From positions 186,001 through 250,000 of the forward strand of contig JBNJFY010000003.1 in NCBI GenBank assembly GCA_051747265.1: a DNA stretch of 64,000 nt, read 5' to 3'. The translations under genes were made by a program, and so were the position numbers. Origin of the DNA: JBNJFY01 sp051747265. Its GTDB lineage: Bacteria; Bacteroidota; Rhodothermia; Balneolales; Balneolaceae. Numbering within the stretch: position 1 is the stretch's first letter; the number at the start of each line of letters is the position of its first letter. This document shows positions 1 to 7,827 of this stretch, piece by piece. The notes under the pieces are model-generated. The model worked only from the letters and a program-made list of their open reading frames with translations, was not told the origin of the DNA and searched no databases.

Positions 1-342
1 ATGCAGGGCACGATAAGACATCAAATGGCACATGTTTGATATTCAGACGCTATTCAGGTTGGATGATTGCGCCCTATTTAGGACTATTCGAGTTTTCCTC
101 ACCGAGAGTAGTGGTGTGAGATTATGAAATGCCCGATTTGGAATGCGATACGATGTAAAGCGAACGGGGTCCAAGTGACGTCCGAATGAGAGTGAGATAG
201 AGATGTGTTTGAAATTGATTCAAGAATATTGCTATGGGCTAATCATCAAATCGCAGTTCGGACTTAACACGTGAACCAGTTGGGGTTTTGGATAAACATT
301 ACCTTCCAAATCCCGTCGACACGCTTCTACCCGGAAACTAAC
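1..342. other. Gene-free left edge, nothing recognised
   Basis: No reading frame of convincing length or composition crosses this stretch on either strand, and I recognise no RNA gene or repeat in it. Every frame is broken by stops within a few dozen codons. It may be decayed sequence next to the MITE-like element that follows, or the far flank of a gene outside the window. Confidence 0.5.
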
Positions 343-473
343 AGAGGGCTTTGCAAAACCTTCCGAAATTTATTCTGTCATGCCAAGATGTAGTAATAAT
401 CACCGTTTACACAATCTAATCAGGGGATTGCCGCACTACGTTCGCAATGACAGGTAGTTTTGCAAAGCCCTCT
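343..473. repeat. MITE-like element with 17-bp perfect terminal inverted repeats
   Basis: Positions 343-359 (AGAGGGCTTTGCAAAAC) and 457-473 (GTTTTGCAAAGCCCTCT) are exact reverse complements, bounding a 131-bp segment without coding capacity. Ends beginning GAGGGCTTTGCAAAA resemble termini of transposase-encoding elements, so this is probably a non-autonomous derivative moved in trans. The interior has a second imperfect dyad (TCTGTCATGCC near 374 against TTCGCAATGACAG near 440). Its right half resembles a hairpin repeat scattered through many bacterial genomes. I see no clear target-site duplication, because the bases flanking the two ends differ. Confidence 0.6.
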
Positions 474-478
474 AAAAT

Positions 479-694
479 TCAGCAGGCACCCTGATTTTGA
501 ACCGGTGGACAGGGGGTATCACCATACGTGCAAAATACACAGCAGTCACCTTTTTCTGGTTTTACAGTGTCCCCACAATGGGGACACGCCCAAAAATACT
601 GGCAAGCGTCTGTAGGCATCTTCTCCGTTGATTGATAGCCACATTCAGGACAGCTAATCGTTGATTCCAGTTTTATTTCACTTGCATTATGCAT
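479..694 (-). CDS. GDCCVxC-domain small Cys-rich protein
   Basis: This 71-residue protein contains GDCCVFCTYG followed by CPP, the signature of the GDCCVxC-domain (seleno)protein family, which is often found in metal or mercury resistance loci. Its biochemical role is not established to my knowledge. There are ten Cys residues, including two CxxC pairs (CPEC near residue 15, CPHC near 37) that could form a zinc-ribbon-like knuckle before the GDCC motif. Some relatives carry selenocysteine at this motif. Here the codons are TGC, TGT and TGC, so it is an all-Cys form. A MerR-type promoter at 852-883 points toward it, placing it in the regulon of the MerR-like gene at 1033. The promoter-to-start leader of about 150 nt is long and unexplained. 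Confidence 0.8.
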   Translation of the reverse strand: MHNASEIKLESTISCPECGYQSTEKMPTDACQYFWACPHCGDTVKPEKGDCCVFCTYGDTPCPPVQNQGAC

Positions 695-851
695 ATTAGT
701 AGAGACTATGTTTCAAAGTTGTCCAATGAGATGAGAGATCTAATTTCTGTTGATTACCTATTTAAAGAGCACTACTTGCCTTTCATGAAACTGAAGTTAT
801 GTTCCGATAACCAATTTGAGATGCTCTGGCAGGTGGTACCCGTTTTAATAG

Positions 852-883
852 AATATAAAGGGTGTAGTATACTATAGAGTCAA
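852..883 (-). promoter_or_regulatory. MerR-type promoter/operator reading toward the GDCCVxC gene
   Basis: On the minus strand, TTGACT (878-883) and TATATT (852-857) are separated by a 20-bp spacer containing the palindrome TAGTATACTA. Over-long 19-20 bp spacers with a central dyad are the hallmark of promoters activated by MerR-family regulators through DNA distortion. The 32-bp unit matches the copy at 973-1004 at 31 of 32 positions in inverted orientation. It drives transcription leftward. Confidence 0.8.
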
Positions 884-972
884 GTTGGAATTTTAGTTAG
901 AGCTCTACATCATCCGGCGCAAGGTTGCAATTTGTGTCGTCGTTGTACCTCAAAATTTATCGAAAAAAAGAT

Positions 973-1004
973 TTGACTCTATAGTATACTACACCCCTTA
1001 TATT
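973..1004 (+). promoter_or_regulatory. MerR-type promoter/operator for the regulator-transporter operon
   Basis: TTGACT (973-978) and TATATT (999-1004) flank a 20-bp spacer with the central palindrome TAGTATACTA. Transcription would start near 1011, about 22 nt before the regulator's ATG. The spacer length matches that known for the zinc-responsive zntA promoter. The regulator probably both autoregulates and activates its downstream transporters from here. Confidence 0.85.
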
Positions 1005-1032
1005 GCCGGTAAATCAAAACAAACACAAGCGT

Positions 1033-1452
1033 ATGCTTATTGGAGAACTCGCCCGGAAGACGGGCACCAGCAAGGAAACCATCCGCTATTACGAACGGAT
1101 CGGATTGATTGAACCGGATCAGCGACGCGAATCCGGGTATCGGGAATACACCGAGGAAGAAGTGAAGAAATTGCACTTTGTGAATCGGGCTAAGCAGTTG
1201 GGGTTTACCCTAAAGGAGATTAGCGAACTGCTGGAGTTGGAGATCAATGACGAGACTTCCTGTGATCCGGTGCGCGAAAAAGCAGTGTGGAAACTGGCAG
1301 ATGTACAGCAGAAAATTAAAACGCTGCGGCACATTGAAGAGGTCCTACAGTCGTTAATTGAAGCGTGCAATCACGACGAAGTCACAGAGAAGTGCGTGAT
1401 TTTGAGAGCACTAGAAGGCGAAGCCATGAGTGAGGAATTTACCGATGAATAG
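1033..1452 (+). CDS. MerR-family metal-responsive regulator
   Basis: This 139-residue protein has an N-terminal winged-helix DNA-binding region (IGELARKTGTSKETIRYYER, residues 3-22), a dimerisation helix and a metal-binding tail. Cys77, Cys112 and Cys121 sit where metal-binding Cys lie in MerR, ZntR, CadR and PbrR; the C112-C121 spacing of nine resembles both mercury- and zinc/cadmium/lead-type members, so the metal cannot be fixed by eye. The frame extends upstream to a TTG at 1003, but that codon overlaps the -10 box, so I chose ATG 1033. The 3' end overlaps the next start by 8 bp, implying a translationally coupled operon with the two transporters. Confidence 0.9.
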   Translation: MLIGELARKTGTSKETIRYYERIGLIEPDQRRESGYREYTEEEVKKLHFVNRAKQLGFTLKEISELLELEINDETSCDPVREKAVWKLADVQQKIKTLRHIEEVLQSLIEACNHDEVTEKCVILRALEGEAMSEEFTDE

Positions 1453-2125
1453 TTTATCAGAAGCGATTGAACAGAAAGCAAAAGGGAATCAATCGGTGCA
1501 ATATTGGTTGCGCATGGCTTGGTACGCCAGCTTAGTCACCATTATTTACAATGTGATAGAGGGTGGTATTGCTACCGTTTATGGTTATTCGGATGATACG
1601 CTGGCCTTGTTCGGGTTCGGGGTGGATAGCTTTGTGGAGGTGATCTCCGGATTGGGGATCGCCCACATGGTAGCCCGGATGCGAGGACAACAACAAACCG
1701 AGATGGATACCGATGCGTTTGAACGACGGGCATTGCAAATTACCGGATCGGCCTTTTATCTGCTGGTCGCCGGATTGGTGATTTCTTCAGCCTGGCGACT
1801 ATACACTGGCGCTCGTCCGGAAACGACCATGGTGGGCATCATCATATCCAGCCTCTCTATCGCCACCATGTATGGGTTGTACTGGTGGAAAATGAAGATC
1901 GGTCGGGCGATCCAATCGGATCCCATTATTTCGGATGCCCGTTGTACACTCACCTGCTTTTATCTCTCCTTTATCCTGTTGGGATCCAGCCTGTTGTACG
2001 AAGGGTGGGGCATTCCCTATGTGGATGAAATTGGTGCGCTGGGTATCGCCTGGTTTGCCTTTAAAGAGGGCCGAGAGGCGTTTGAAAAGGCAGAAGCGCG
2101 AACGATGAGTTGCGCTTGCGAATAG
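1445..2125 (+). CDS. CDF-like six-helix cation transporter without C-terminal domain
   Basis: About 226 residues with six predicted membrane helices and no cytoplasmic C-terminal domain, a compact cation-transporter family often found beside MerR regulators. The helix-2 region reads LALFGFGVDSFVEVISG, so the usual CDF HxxxD/DxxxD site is replaced by DSFVE. The helix-5 region carries SDARCTLTCFYLS, with a CxxxC pair instead of the canonical HxxxD. This suggests a different metal preference from the classic exporter next door. I chose ATG 1445, with AGGA 8 nt upstream, over GTG 1430. It overlaps the regulator stop and so is probably coupled to it. Direction of transport is inferred, not shown. 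Confidence 0.75.
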   Translation: MNSLSEAIEQKAKGNQSVQYWLRMAWYASLVTIIYNVIEGGIATVYGYSDDTLALFGFGVDSFVEVISGLGIAHMVARMRGQQQTEMDTDAFERRALQITGSAFYLLVAGLVISSAWRLYTGARPETTMVGIIISSLSIATMYGLYWWKMKIGRAIQSDPIISDARCTLTCFYLSFILLGSSLLYEGWGIPYVDEIGALGIAWFAFKEGREAFEKAEARTMSCACE

Positions 2126-2170
2126 ATAGCACGGAACCTTTGATGAGCATACATAAAGCAAGTAAATGAA

Positions 2171-3136
2171 ATGACGGACGTAGAACAAAATCATACCCAT
2201 CAGCAGGGTCATAGTCATAGAAACAGCCACAGCCACAGCCATCATCACCATCACGGAGCCAAGGATCAGACCATTGGGCGGTTGTGGGTTTCCATACTTC
2301 TCAATCTGATTATCACCATCGCTGAGGTAGTAGGCGGGCTGATCTCCAACAGTTTGGCACTACTTTCCGATGCCCTGCACAACTTGAATGATACCTTATC
2401 ACTGGTTATTGCTTTGGTGGCTCGTAAGATCGCCGGCAAAGATCCCAATAAATCCAAGACATTTGGCTACAAGCGGGCGGAAATTATCGGGGCGTTTATC
2501 AATCTGATAACCTTGGTGATCATCGCTTTTTATCTGATCAACGAGGGGATTCAGCGCTTTTTTGATCCTCAGCCGATTGATGGTTGGGTGATGTTTTGGG
2601 TGGCTATAGTTGGACTGTTGGGTAATTTTATTACGGCTTTTCTGTTGTGGAAGAGTGCGGATGAGAACCTGAACTTGCGCAGCGCGTTCATCCATATTTT
2701 ATCTGATGGGCTTTCTTCGGTGGGCGTGATCATCGGGGGATGGTTGATTATCGAATATCAGTTGCACATCGTTGATACCATTTTAACGCTGATGATTGGC
2801 CTTTATATTCTCTGGCACAGTTATCACATGCTGGATGAGACCATTCAGATTTTGATGGCCAGCACACCGCCTAACCTGGATGTGGATCAAATTACTCAGC
2901 AGATGGAAGCGCAGATGTGCGTGCAGGATGTGCACCACGTGCATGTGTGGCGGTTGAATGAGCAGCAGGTATTGCTGGAAGCCCATGTTTTGGTGGATAA
3001 ATCCGATATGGAGCAGATGGAGGAGATCAAGCGATCATTAAAAGAGATGCTGCTGGATGATTTCGATATCGATCACACCACCTTGGAATTCGAATTCGAG
3101 GATTGTGCCGATCTGCAGACGACCAATTGTCATTGA
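2171..3136 (+). CDS. CDF-family zinc/cadmium/cobalt exporter (CzcD/ZitB type)
   Basis: This 321-residue inner-membrane protein would export divalent metal in exchange for protons. The N-terminus is strongly His-rich (HSHRNSHSHSHHHHH, about residues 14-28), a typical metal-sensing or metal-gathering tail. Helix 2 has SDALHNLND (HxxxD) and helix 5 has HILSDGLSS (HxxxD), together forming the transport site. A cytoplasmic ferredoxin-like domain with HHVHVW near residue 257 follows. The 45-bp gap after the previous transporter suggests one transcript from the promoter at 973. The regulator plus two transporters form a self-contained metal-efflux unit. Confidence 0.93.
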   Translation: MTDVEQNHTHQQGHSHRNSHSHSHHHHHGAKDQTIGRLWVSILLNLIITIAEVVGGLISNSLALLSDALHNLNDTLSLVIALVARKIAGKDPNKSKTFGYKRAEIIGAFINLITLVIIAFYLINEGIQRFFDPQPIDGWVMFWVAIVGLLGNFITAFLLWKSADENLNLRSAFIHILSDGLSSVGVIIGGWLIIEYQLHIVDTILTLMIGLYILWHSYHMLDETIQILMASTPPNLDVDQITQQMEAQMCVQDVHHVHVWRLNEQQVLLEAHVLVDKSDMEQMEEIKRSLKEMLLDDFDIDHTTLEFEFEDCADLQTTNCH

Positions 3137-3208
3137 TTGTCTGGATGCAAGAAAATTGGTTTTTAAACGAAGACCGTGCACGGAAATATTTGTATGCAAA
3201 ACCTCGGT

Positions 3209-3256
3209 GTTCAACCCCTTCAGGGTTGCTATTTTACGCCCCGTGGGGGCTATTCA
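3209..3256 (+). repeat. Double-hairpin repeat, left copy
   Basis: This arm contains two small hairpins, CAACCCCTTCAGGGTTG and GCCCCGTGGGGGC. It matches the reverse complement of 3664-3712 over nearly its whole length, with one single-base indel and a couple of substitutions. Repeats of the type 'caacccctt-cagggttg' are common between genes in Bacteroidota-like genomes. Confidence 0.75.
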
Positions 3257-3663
3257 TGTTTGACCGCGTCGCGGTCTAATGTGTGTCTCTTCAAGGGACC
3301 GGCAAACCCCTAGTGCCCCTAAATGCCACCACGTATTCATCAAGAGTGGGCAATCATTCAACCTGACCCCAATTCTATAATGTTAGGTGGCATGATGAAA
3401 TGTATCGGTTAAATATTTTTGAGCTAGAATTCCGAACATCCATTTCGTTTTCTTAATAGCTTATACTGAAATTATTAGTCAGCGCTTAAACCGACACGTA
3501 CAACTGCAAAGCGGCCAATAAACTAGTTGGCATGTTGATCTACAGGGACAGAATGAGATACACGAGTTAGTATTCTTATCAATAGATCTAGAATTTATCC
3601 TAATTTAGCGAATGTAGGGAGCCAGCAAATATTTAGAATATCGGATCCTGAAAGGATCCAACC

Positions 3664-3712
3664 TGAATAGCCCCCACGGGGCGCAAAATATCCAACCCTG
3701 AAGGGGTTGAAC
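3664..3712 (-). repeat. Double-hairpin repeat, right copy (inverted)
   Basis: Reverse-complement copy of the repeat at 3209-3256, containing GCCCCCACGGGGC and CAACCCTGAAGGGGTTG. The opposing pair encloses about 400 bp of unassigned DNA. Confidence 0.75.
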
Positions 3713-3906
3713 CTCTAGATTTATGTTAACTATGTCTGCCTATCTGTCCTTGCACTTGCACGTCTATTACGACCTCTAACCAGATCAATAGATTAAGTAC
3801 CAGGCCGCGTCAGCAGTTGGATACCTATAGCCCAAAAAGAAATAAATAAATCCGAGCTCGTAAGAGGTCGAACCCGCAAATGGTCCATTACCGAAATTAG
3901 CCCCAA

Positions 3907-4974
3907 TTAATCATCCAAGGCATTGCGAAACGCCTCCGTCACATCATCCCGGAAGATGCCTTTTTCAGTGATAAAACCGGTAATTAAATCCACGGGGGTT
4001 ACATCAAACGCTGGGTTATACACCGGCGTTTTATCCGGGGCGATCTGCGTATCCCCCACATGGGTCACCTCACCGGCATCTCGTTCCTCAATTTCGATAT
4101 CCGCGCCCGTAGCCGTATCCAGATCAATCGTTGAAGTCGGCAGGGCCACATAAAACGGAATATCGTGGGCACGAGCGAGCGTGGCCAAACCATAAGTGCC
4201 AATCTTATTAGCCGTGTCCCCATTGGCAGCCACCCGATCGGCTCCAACTATAATCACATCCACCTTACCGGCTTGCATCAAGCTGGCGGCAGCAGAATCA
4301 ACTACTAGAGACATGGGAATATCCGCTTGTTGCAGTTCCCAGGCGGTTAATCGAGCGCCCTGCAGGAGGGGACGGGTTTCATCCACCCACACATGAAGAT
4401 CGTTATCGTATTCCTCCGCAGCGTGATAAACTACCGATAGGGCTGTGCCGTAATGGCCCGTGGCCAAACTTCCCGTGTTGCAATGAGTCAGGATATTGGC
4501 GCCTTTGTCCACGATCTCCACGCCCACTTCACCAATCCGCTTGCAGATACGCTTATCTTCTTCATGGATGATTTTAGCCAACTCCAGGATTCGTTCCTTT
4601 AGCTCGGCAATAGGCTGATCCTTATGCGCGTAGATATCCTTCTGGATGCGTTGCATAGCCCATTCCAGATTCACCGCGGTAGGACGCGCCGATTCCAAAT
4701 AATCGGACAATCGTTTAACCTCGCTCCAGAAACTGGTAAAGGAACCTTCCTTTAGATCTCGCACTCCCAGGTACAAACCATAGGCCGCGGCAATGCCGAT
4801 AGCTGGTGCGCCTCGTACTTTTAGCTTTTTAATAGCCTGCCACATTTGCCCCACATCCCGAATGTCGCTGTAAATCAGACGGATTGGAAGGTAGGTTTGA
4901 TCAATTAAGCGTACACGATCCTCTTGCCATTGGATGGAGGCAATCGGTTCATTGGTATCGGTAGAATTACTCAT
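3907..4974 (-). CDS. mtnA: Methylthioribose-1-phosphate isomerase
   Basis: Converts methylthioribose-1-phosphate to methylthioribulose-1-phosphate in methionine salvage, in the cytoplasm. The 355-residue length fits MtnA and the related eIF-2B-like fold. RGAPAIGIAAAYG (residues 54-66) binds the sugar phosphate, Cys165 in THCNTGSLATG is the expected catalytic Cys, and Asp246 in GADRVAANGD the catalytic acid. The gene stands alone, with no other salvage gene in the window, between two repeat-rich gaps. eIF-2B-like ribose-1,5-bisphosphate isomerases share the fold, but the motif set and length favour MtnA. Confidence 0.93.
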   Translation of the reverse strand: MSNSTDTNEPIASIQWQEDRVRLIDQTYLPIRLIYSDIRDVGQMWQAIKKLKVRGAPAIGIAAAYGLYLGVRDLKEGSFTSFWSEVKRLSDYLESARPTAVNLEWAMQRIQKDIYAHKDQPIAELKERILELAKIIHEEDKRICKRIGEVGVEIVDKGANILTHCNTGSLATGHYGTALSVVYHAAEEYDNDLHVWVDETRPLLQGARLTAWELQQADIPMSLVVDSAAASLMQAGKVDVIIVGADRVAANGDTANKIGTYGLATLARAHDIPFYVALPTSTIDLDTATGADIEIEERDAGEVTHVGDTQIAPDKTPVYNPAFDVTPVDLITGFITEKGIFRDDVTEAFRNALDD

Positions 4975-5079
4975 AGGGATGATGTTTGATCACATTTACA
5001 TGTGGCAATTTAGGATAACGAGCGTGCGAGTACAACCGGTATAAGGTTTTATCTCGCTATCTAGTTGCGATAAACGGAA

Positions 5080-5134
5080 TAATCGGGTCAGGCGACCCGA
5101 TAGACATGTCGCGCGGGTCGCCGGACCCGCGTAA
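5080..5134 (+). repeat. 55-bp double-hairpin repeat, copy 1
   Basis: Contains TCGGGTC-AGGC-GACCCGA and CGCGGGTC-GCCG-GACCCGCG, two GC-rich stem-loops separated by TAGACATGTCG. It is identical to 5732-5786 at 54 of 55 positions, in the same orientation. Confidence 0.85.
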
Positions 5135-5731
5135 AGTATAAGGGGGCTTAGTATTCCGTAGTAGTATTAAATTTGCGCAAAATAAGATAGATGGAACTGG
5201 TTTCCGGAAGTCTTGGGATCACTTGGATCTTTTGTTTATTGAGACAACGAGCAGTTATCGTGGGGTTTTGCCACGATTCTCCGGACTTTCGATTTCGACT
5301 TCATACCCTTCGGCCTTTGATAAAATGGCGTGAAGAATTCGGCGAAGTGAAGCGTGAAGAAAAGATCCGTACCGCTGAGAAGTTGGGAGCCAGCGAGGTG
5401 GGTGAAGGAGCATCGGATCTTTTTAGTGGAACGTAACCGGATTTAGTCATTTTTATCATCTGACGTCCCGTGCATACGGGATGGTGACTTTTGCTCACTT
5501 AAAAAGTCCCGGCATTATACTAGCAACCATACCTGAACTAAGGCTTCACAACAGTGTGTTCAGTTTCCCAATCATAGCAACGGGAAGCCGGGGCATCCTC
5601 ATGGTTTGAAGCATCATAGGTACGTTAAATGTGTTGGGGTAGTCTGGGGAGGGCAGAATCAGCGCACTCTCCAGATAACCGTACTTGCTGCGGAGATGAG
5701 TACAGACCGACTTACAATAAACTAACTTTGC

Positions 5732-5786
5732 TAATCGGGTCAGGCGCCCCGATAGACATGTCGCGCGGGTCGCCGGACCCGCGTAA
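5732..5786 (+). repeat. 55-bp double-hairpin repeat, copy 2
   Basis: Direct repeat of 5080-5134, 652 bp downstream. The one difference (C for A at 5746) adds a mismatch to the first stem, while the second stem is untouched. Similarity continues weakly past the 3' end, where both read a short AAGGGG run followed by a TA-rich stretch. Confidence 0.85.
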
Positions 5787-6034
5787 TACGTAAGGGGAAT
5801 TAATACCCCAAACCAGCGCAAGTTTGAGTGAAACGGAAACTTGTGCGAATAGCCAACGATAAGCCGCTCCCATTCTTCCCCAAGAGAACCGGCCTACTGC
5901 AATACATGAACTGATGGGCAGAATAATATTCCATAGGGGATCGGGCACGTATTCAAAAAGTTGAAGTGGGTCACTTCAACCAGCGTAATGACTGGTTGTT
6001 GGAGAAGCGGGGAATTCATTCTCCGTCTAGAAAA

Positions 6035-7768
6035 TTAATACCCTGCGGCCGCTCCATTCCCCCTTGGATCCACACCACTCTCCATGGTGCCATCCGGTCG
6101 AATCCGAACAATGTGTCCGCGTCCGATGCTGCCCATAATATCCAAGTTATGTCCCATGGCCCGCAATTTGGCGCGGGTATCCGGAGACAATCCATACTGC
6201 TCATAAGACAACTTATCCGGCAGCCACTGGTGGTGAAAACGTGGCGCGGCGATGGCCTCTTGAGCGTTCATATCAAACTGGGCCATATTCAGGAAATTCT
6301 GCAGCACTGTATTGATGATGCGCGGCCCACCGGCGGCACCTAACACCATGACTGCTCGATTATTTCGGGTGACAATAGTGGGCGTCATACTGCTGAGCAT
6401 GCGTTTGCCCGGCTCAATAGCGTTGGCTTCGCCCCCGATCAGCCCAAACTGGTTGGGTACGCCGGGTTTGGACGAAAAGTCATCCATCTCATTGTTGAGC
6501 AGAAATCCGGCGCCATCTACCGCTAATTTACTTCCGAAACTGCCGTTGAGCGTAGTAGTAATGGCCACCGCGTTTCCTTGCCCATCCACCACGGAGAAAT
6601 GCGTGGTTTGCCGGGACTCCCCAAATCCAGGCAGATTGCCGTGAGAGACCGAATCGCTGAGCGTAGCCCGGTTCCAGCTGAAGCTGCGCATGCGATCATT
6701 GCTGTAAAATCCGGCTGTAATGGCTTGAGAGGGAATATCCACAAAATCCGGATCGCCCAGGTAGTAAGCCCGATCCGCAAAAGCGCGACGCATCGACTCG
6801 GTGAGCACGTGCACATAATTGGCCGAATGATAGCTGAGCGTATCCAAGCCCTGTGAATTGGCCATATCCAACATCTGCCGGATAGCGATACTACCACTGC
6901 TGGGTGGGGGCATCATGTGCAAGGTATAACCCTTGTATCCAGCTTGTATCGCCGGACGCCATTTACTTTGGTAGTTGGTTAAGTCCAGGTAATCAATCAG
7001 CCCGCCGTGCTCATTCATGGTCTCCACGATGTAATCGGCGGTCTGACCTGAATAGAAGCCATCGCGCCCAAACCGAGCAATACGACGTAGGGTCTCCGCC
7101 AGATCCGATTGTATCAGGCTGTCCCCTTGTGCGTAGGGACGGCCGCTAGCTTTGGTAAAATAGTTCTCGGTGGCTTTATACTGGCTCAACTCATCCCGAT
7201 AGTTGTTCAAAGTTTGAGCCAAGCGGTTACTAATTGGGAAACCCTGATCGGCTAGCTCGATGGCCGGTTCTAGTACAATTTCGATGGGAAAATTCCCGTA
7301 GCGGCGCAAAGCGGTGAGCATACCATCTACGCTGCCCGGAACACCAGATGCCAACGCCCCCACCGTGCTGCGATCTTCGATTAAATGGCCGTCTTCATCC
7401 AGGTACATATCTCGGTCAGCGGCACGAGGTGCTACCTCCCGGAAATCCAGCGTGGTAGTTGTGTCATTGGCTAGATGAACCACCATAAAACCGCCCCCGC
7501 CAATATTTCCGGCTTGAGGGTAGGTGACCGCCAGCGCAAAATTCACCGCCACGGCGGCATCGATGGCATTACCGCCTTTGCGCAGCATATCCACACCCAC
7601 TTGGGAGGCTATTTCATCGGCGGAGACTACAATGCCGTTTTTGTACTCCTTAGGCCAGCCGATTTGGGCCTGAACCGAAAGTGGCAGTGAGCTAAGCGTA
7701 AAGAATAGGAGTACTAGAAAAGTAAGAACGGAGCGTAATACATCAGGAAGTCGTACTAATTTTCGCAT
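6035..7768 (-). CDS. ggt: Gamma-glutamyltranspeptidase precursor
   Basis: Periplasmic enzyme that cleaves or transfers the gamma-glutamyl group of glutathione and related peptides. The 577-residue length is typical. Residues 1-35 form a signal peptide with a hydrophobic core (VLTFLVLLFFTLSSLPL) ending at VQAQ. The proenzyme self-cleaves before Thr388 in QTTHFSVVD to give the large and small subunits, and Thr388 is the nucleophile. GNAIDAAVAV near residue 66 and GNIGGGGFMV near 87 are family landmarks. It is the last gene of the minus-strand block, 59 bp after the Xer recombinase gene. Confidence 0.95.
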   Translation of the reverse strand: MRKLVRLPDVLRSVLTFLVLLFFTLSSLPLSVQAQIGWPKEYKNGIVVSADEIASQVGVDMLRKGGNAIDAAVAVNFALAVTYPQAGNIGGGGFMVVHLANDTTTTLDFREVAPRAADRDMYLDEDGHLIEDRSTVGALASGVPGSVDGMLTALRRYGNFPIEIVLEPAIELADQGFPISNRLAQTLNNYRDELSQYKATENYFTKASGRPYAQGDSLIQSDLAETLRRIARFGRDGFYSGQTADYIVETMNEHGGLIDYLDLTNYQSKWRPAIQAGYKGYTLHMMPPPSSGSIAIRQMLDMANSQGLDTLSYHSANYVHVLTESMRRAFADRAYYLGDPDFVDIPSQAITAGFYSNDRMRSFSWNRATLSDSVSHGNLPGFGESRQTTHFSVVDGQGNAVAITTTLNGSFGSKLAVDGAGFLLNNEMDDFSSKPGVPNQFGLIGGEANAIEPGKRMLSSMTPTIVTRNNRAVMVLGAAGGPRIINTVLQNFLNMAQFDMNAQEAIAAPRFHHQWLPDKLSYEQYGLSPDTRAKLRAMGHNLDIMGSIGRGHIVRIRPDGTMESGVDPRGNGAAAGY

Positions 7769-7827
7769 AACATAAATGGGGTTCTACAGACAGATCATGG
7801 ATCAATTAATGCGCTCAATGTAGCGAA

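Larger units (their letters stand above)
3137..3906. other. 770-bp gene-free stretch with paired inverted repeats
   Basis: No credible gene is present. The stretch is bounded internally by two copies of a roughly 48-bp hairpin repeat in opposite orientation (3209-3256 and 3664-3712). It also holds the perfect hairpins GACCGCG-T-CGCGGTC (3262-3276) and GGATCC-TGAAA-GGATCC (3643-3659). The 390 bp between the repeats contains nothing I can identify. Confidence 0.6.
4975..6034. other. 1.06-kb gene-free, repeat-rich intergenic region
   Basis: I find no supportable gene; the short open frames have no family resemblance and differ in strand. The region holds two copies of a 55-bp double hairpin (5080-5134, 5732-5786), a hairpin TCCCGTGCATACGGGA (about 5468-5483), and a 9-bp-stem hairpin GTTGAAGTG-GGT-CACTTCAAC (5960-5980). 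Several segments recur in the intergenic region at 27645-28180: TTTGATAAAATGGCGTGAAGA near 5315, ATCATCTGACGT near 5456, and an AACCAGCGCAAGTTTGAGT to GTGCGAATAGCC stretch near 5811-5856. The two gaps therefore share a common mosaic origin. Confidence 0.65.

Noticed and set aside
479..694. Selenocysteine in the GDCCVxC protein
   Set aside because: The relevant codons are TGC and TGT, not TGA, and no SECIS-like element is needed to read the frame.
689..877. Plus-strand 62-residue open frame over the left MerR-type promoter
   Set aside because: It runs through the promoter-operator and ends in it; no family resemblance, no ribosome-binding site, and the operator better explains the sequence.
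3375..3400. Integron attC-like motif (TGTTAGGTGGC)
   Set aside because: I could not find the matching complementary half-site or a cassette gene, and no integrase lies near.
5191..5436. 81-residue open frame in the repeat-rich gap
   Set aside because: It has no recognisable domain and overlaps blocks shared with the distant gap at 27645-28180 in a way that suggests repeated non-coding DNA.
5080..5786. CRISPR-like direct repeats
   Set aside because: There are only two copies 652 bp apart with internal hairpins and no regular spacers or cas genes.
6035..6343. Several opposite-strand frames within ggt, ligA, PgpH and glmM
   Set aside because: They lie wholly inside strongly supported genes on the other strand and have no family resemblance.
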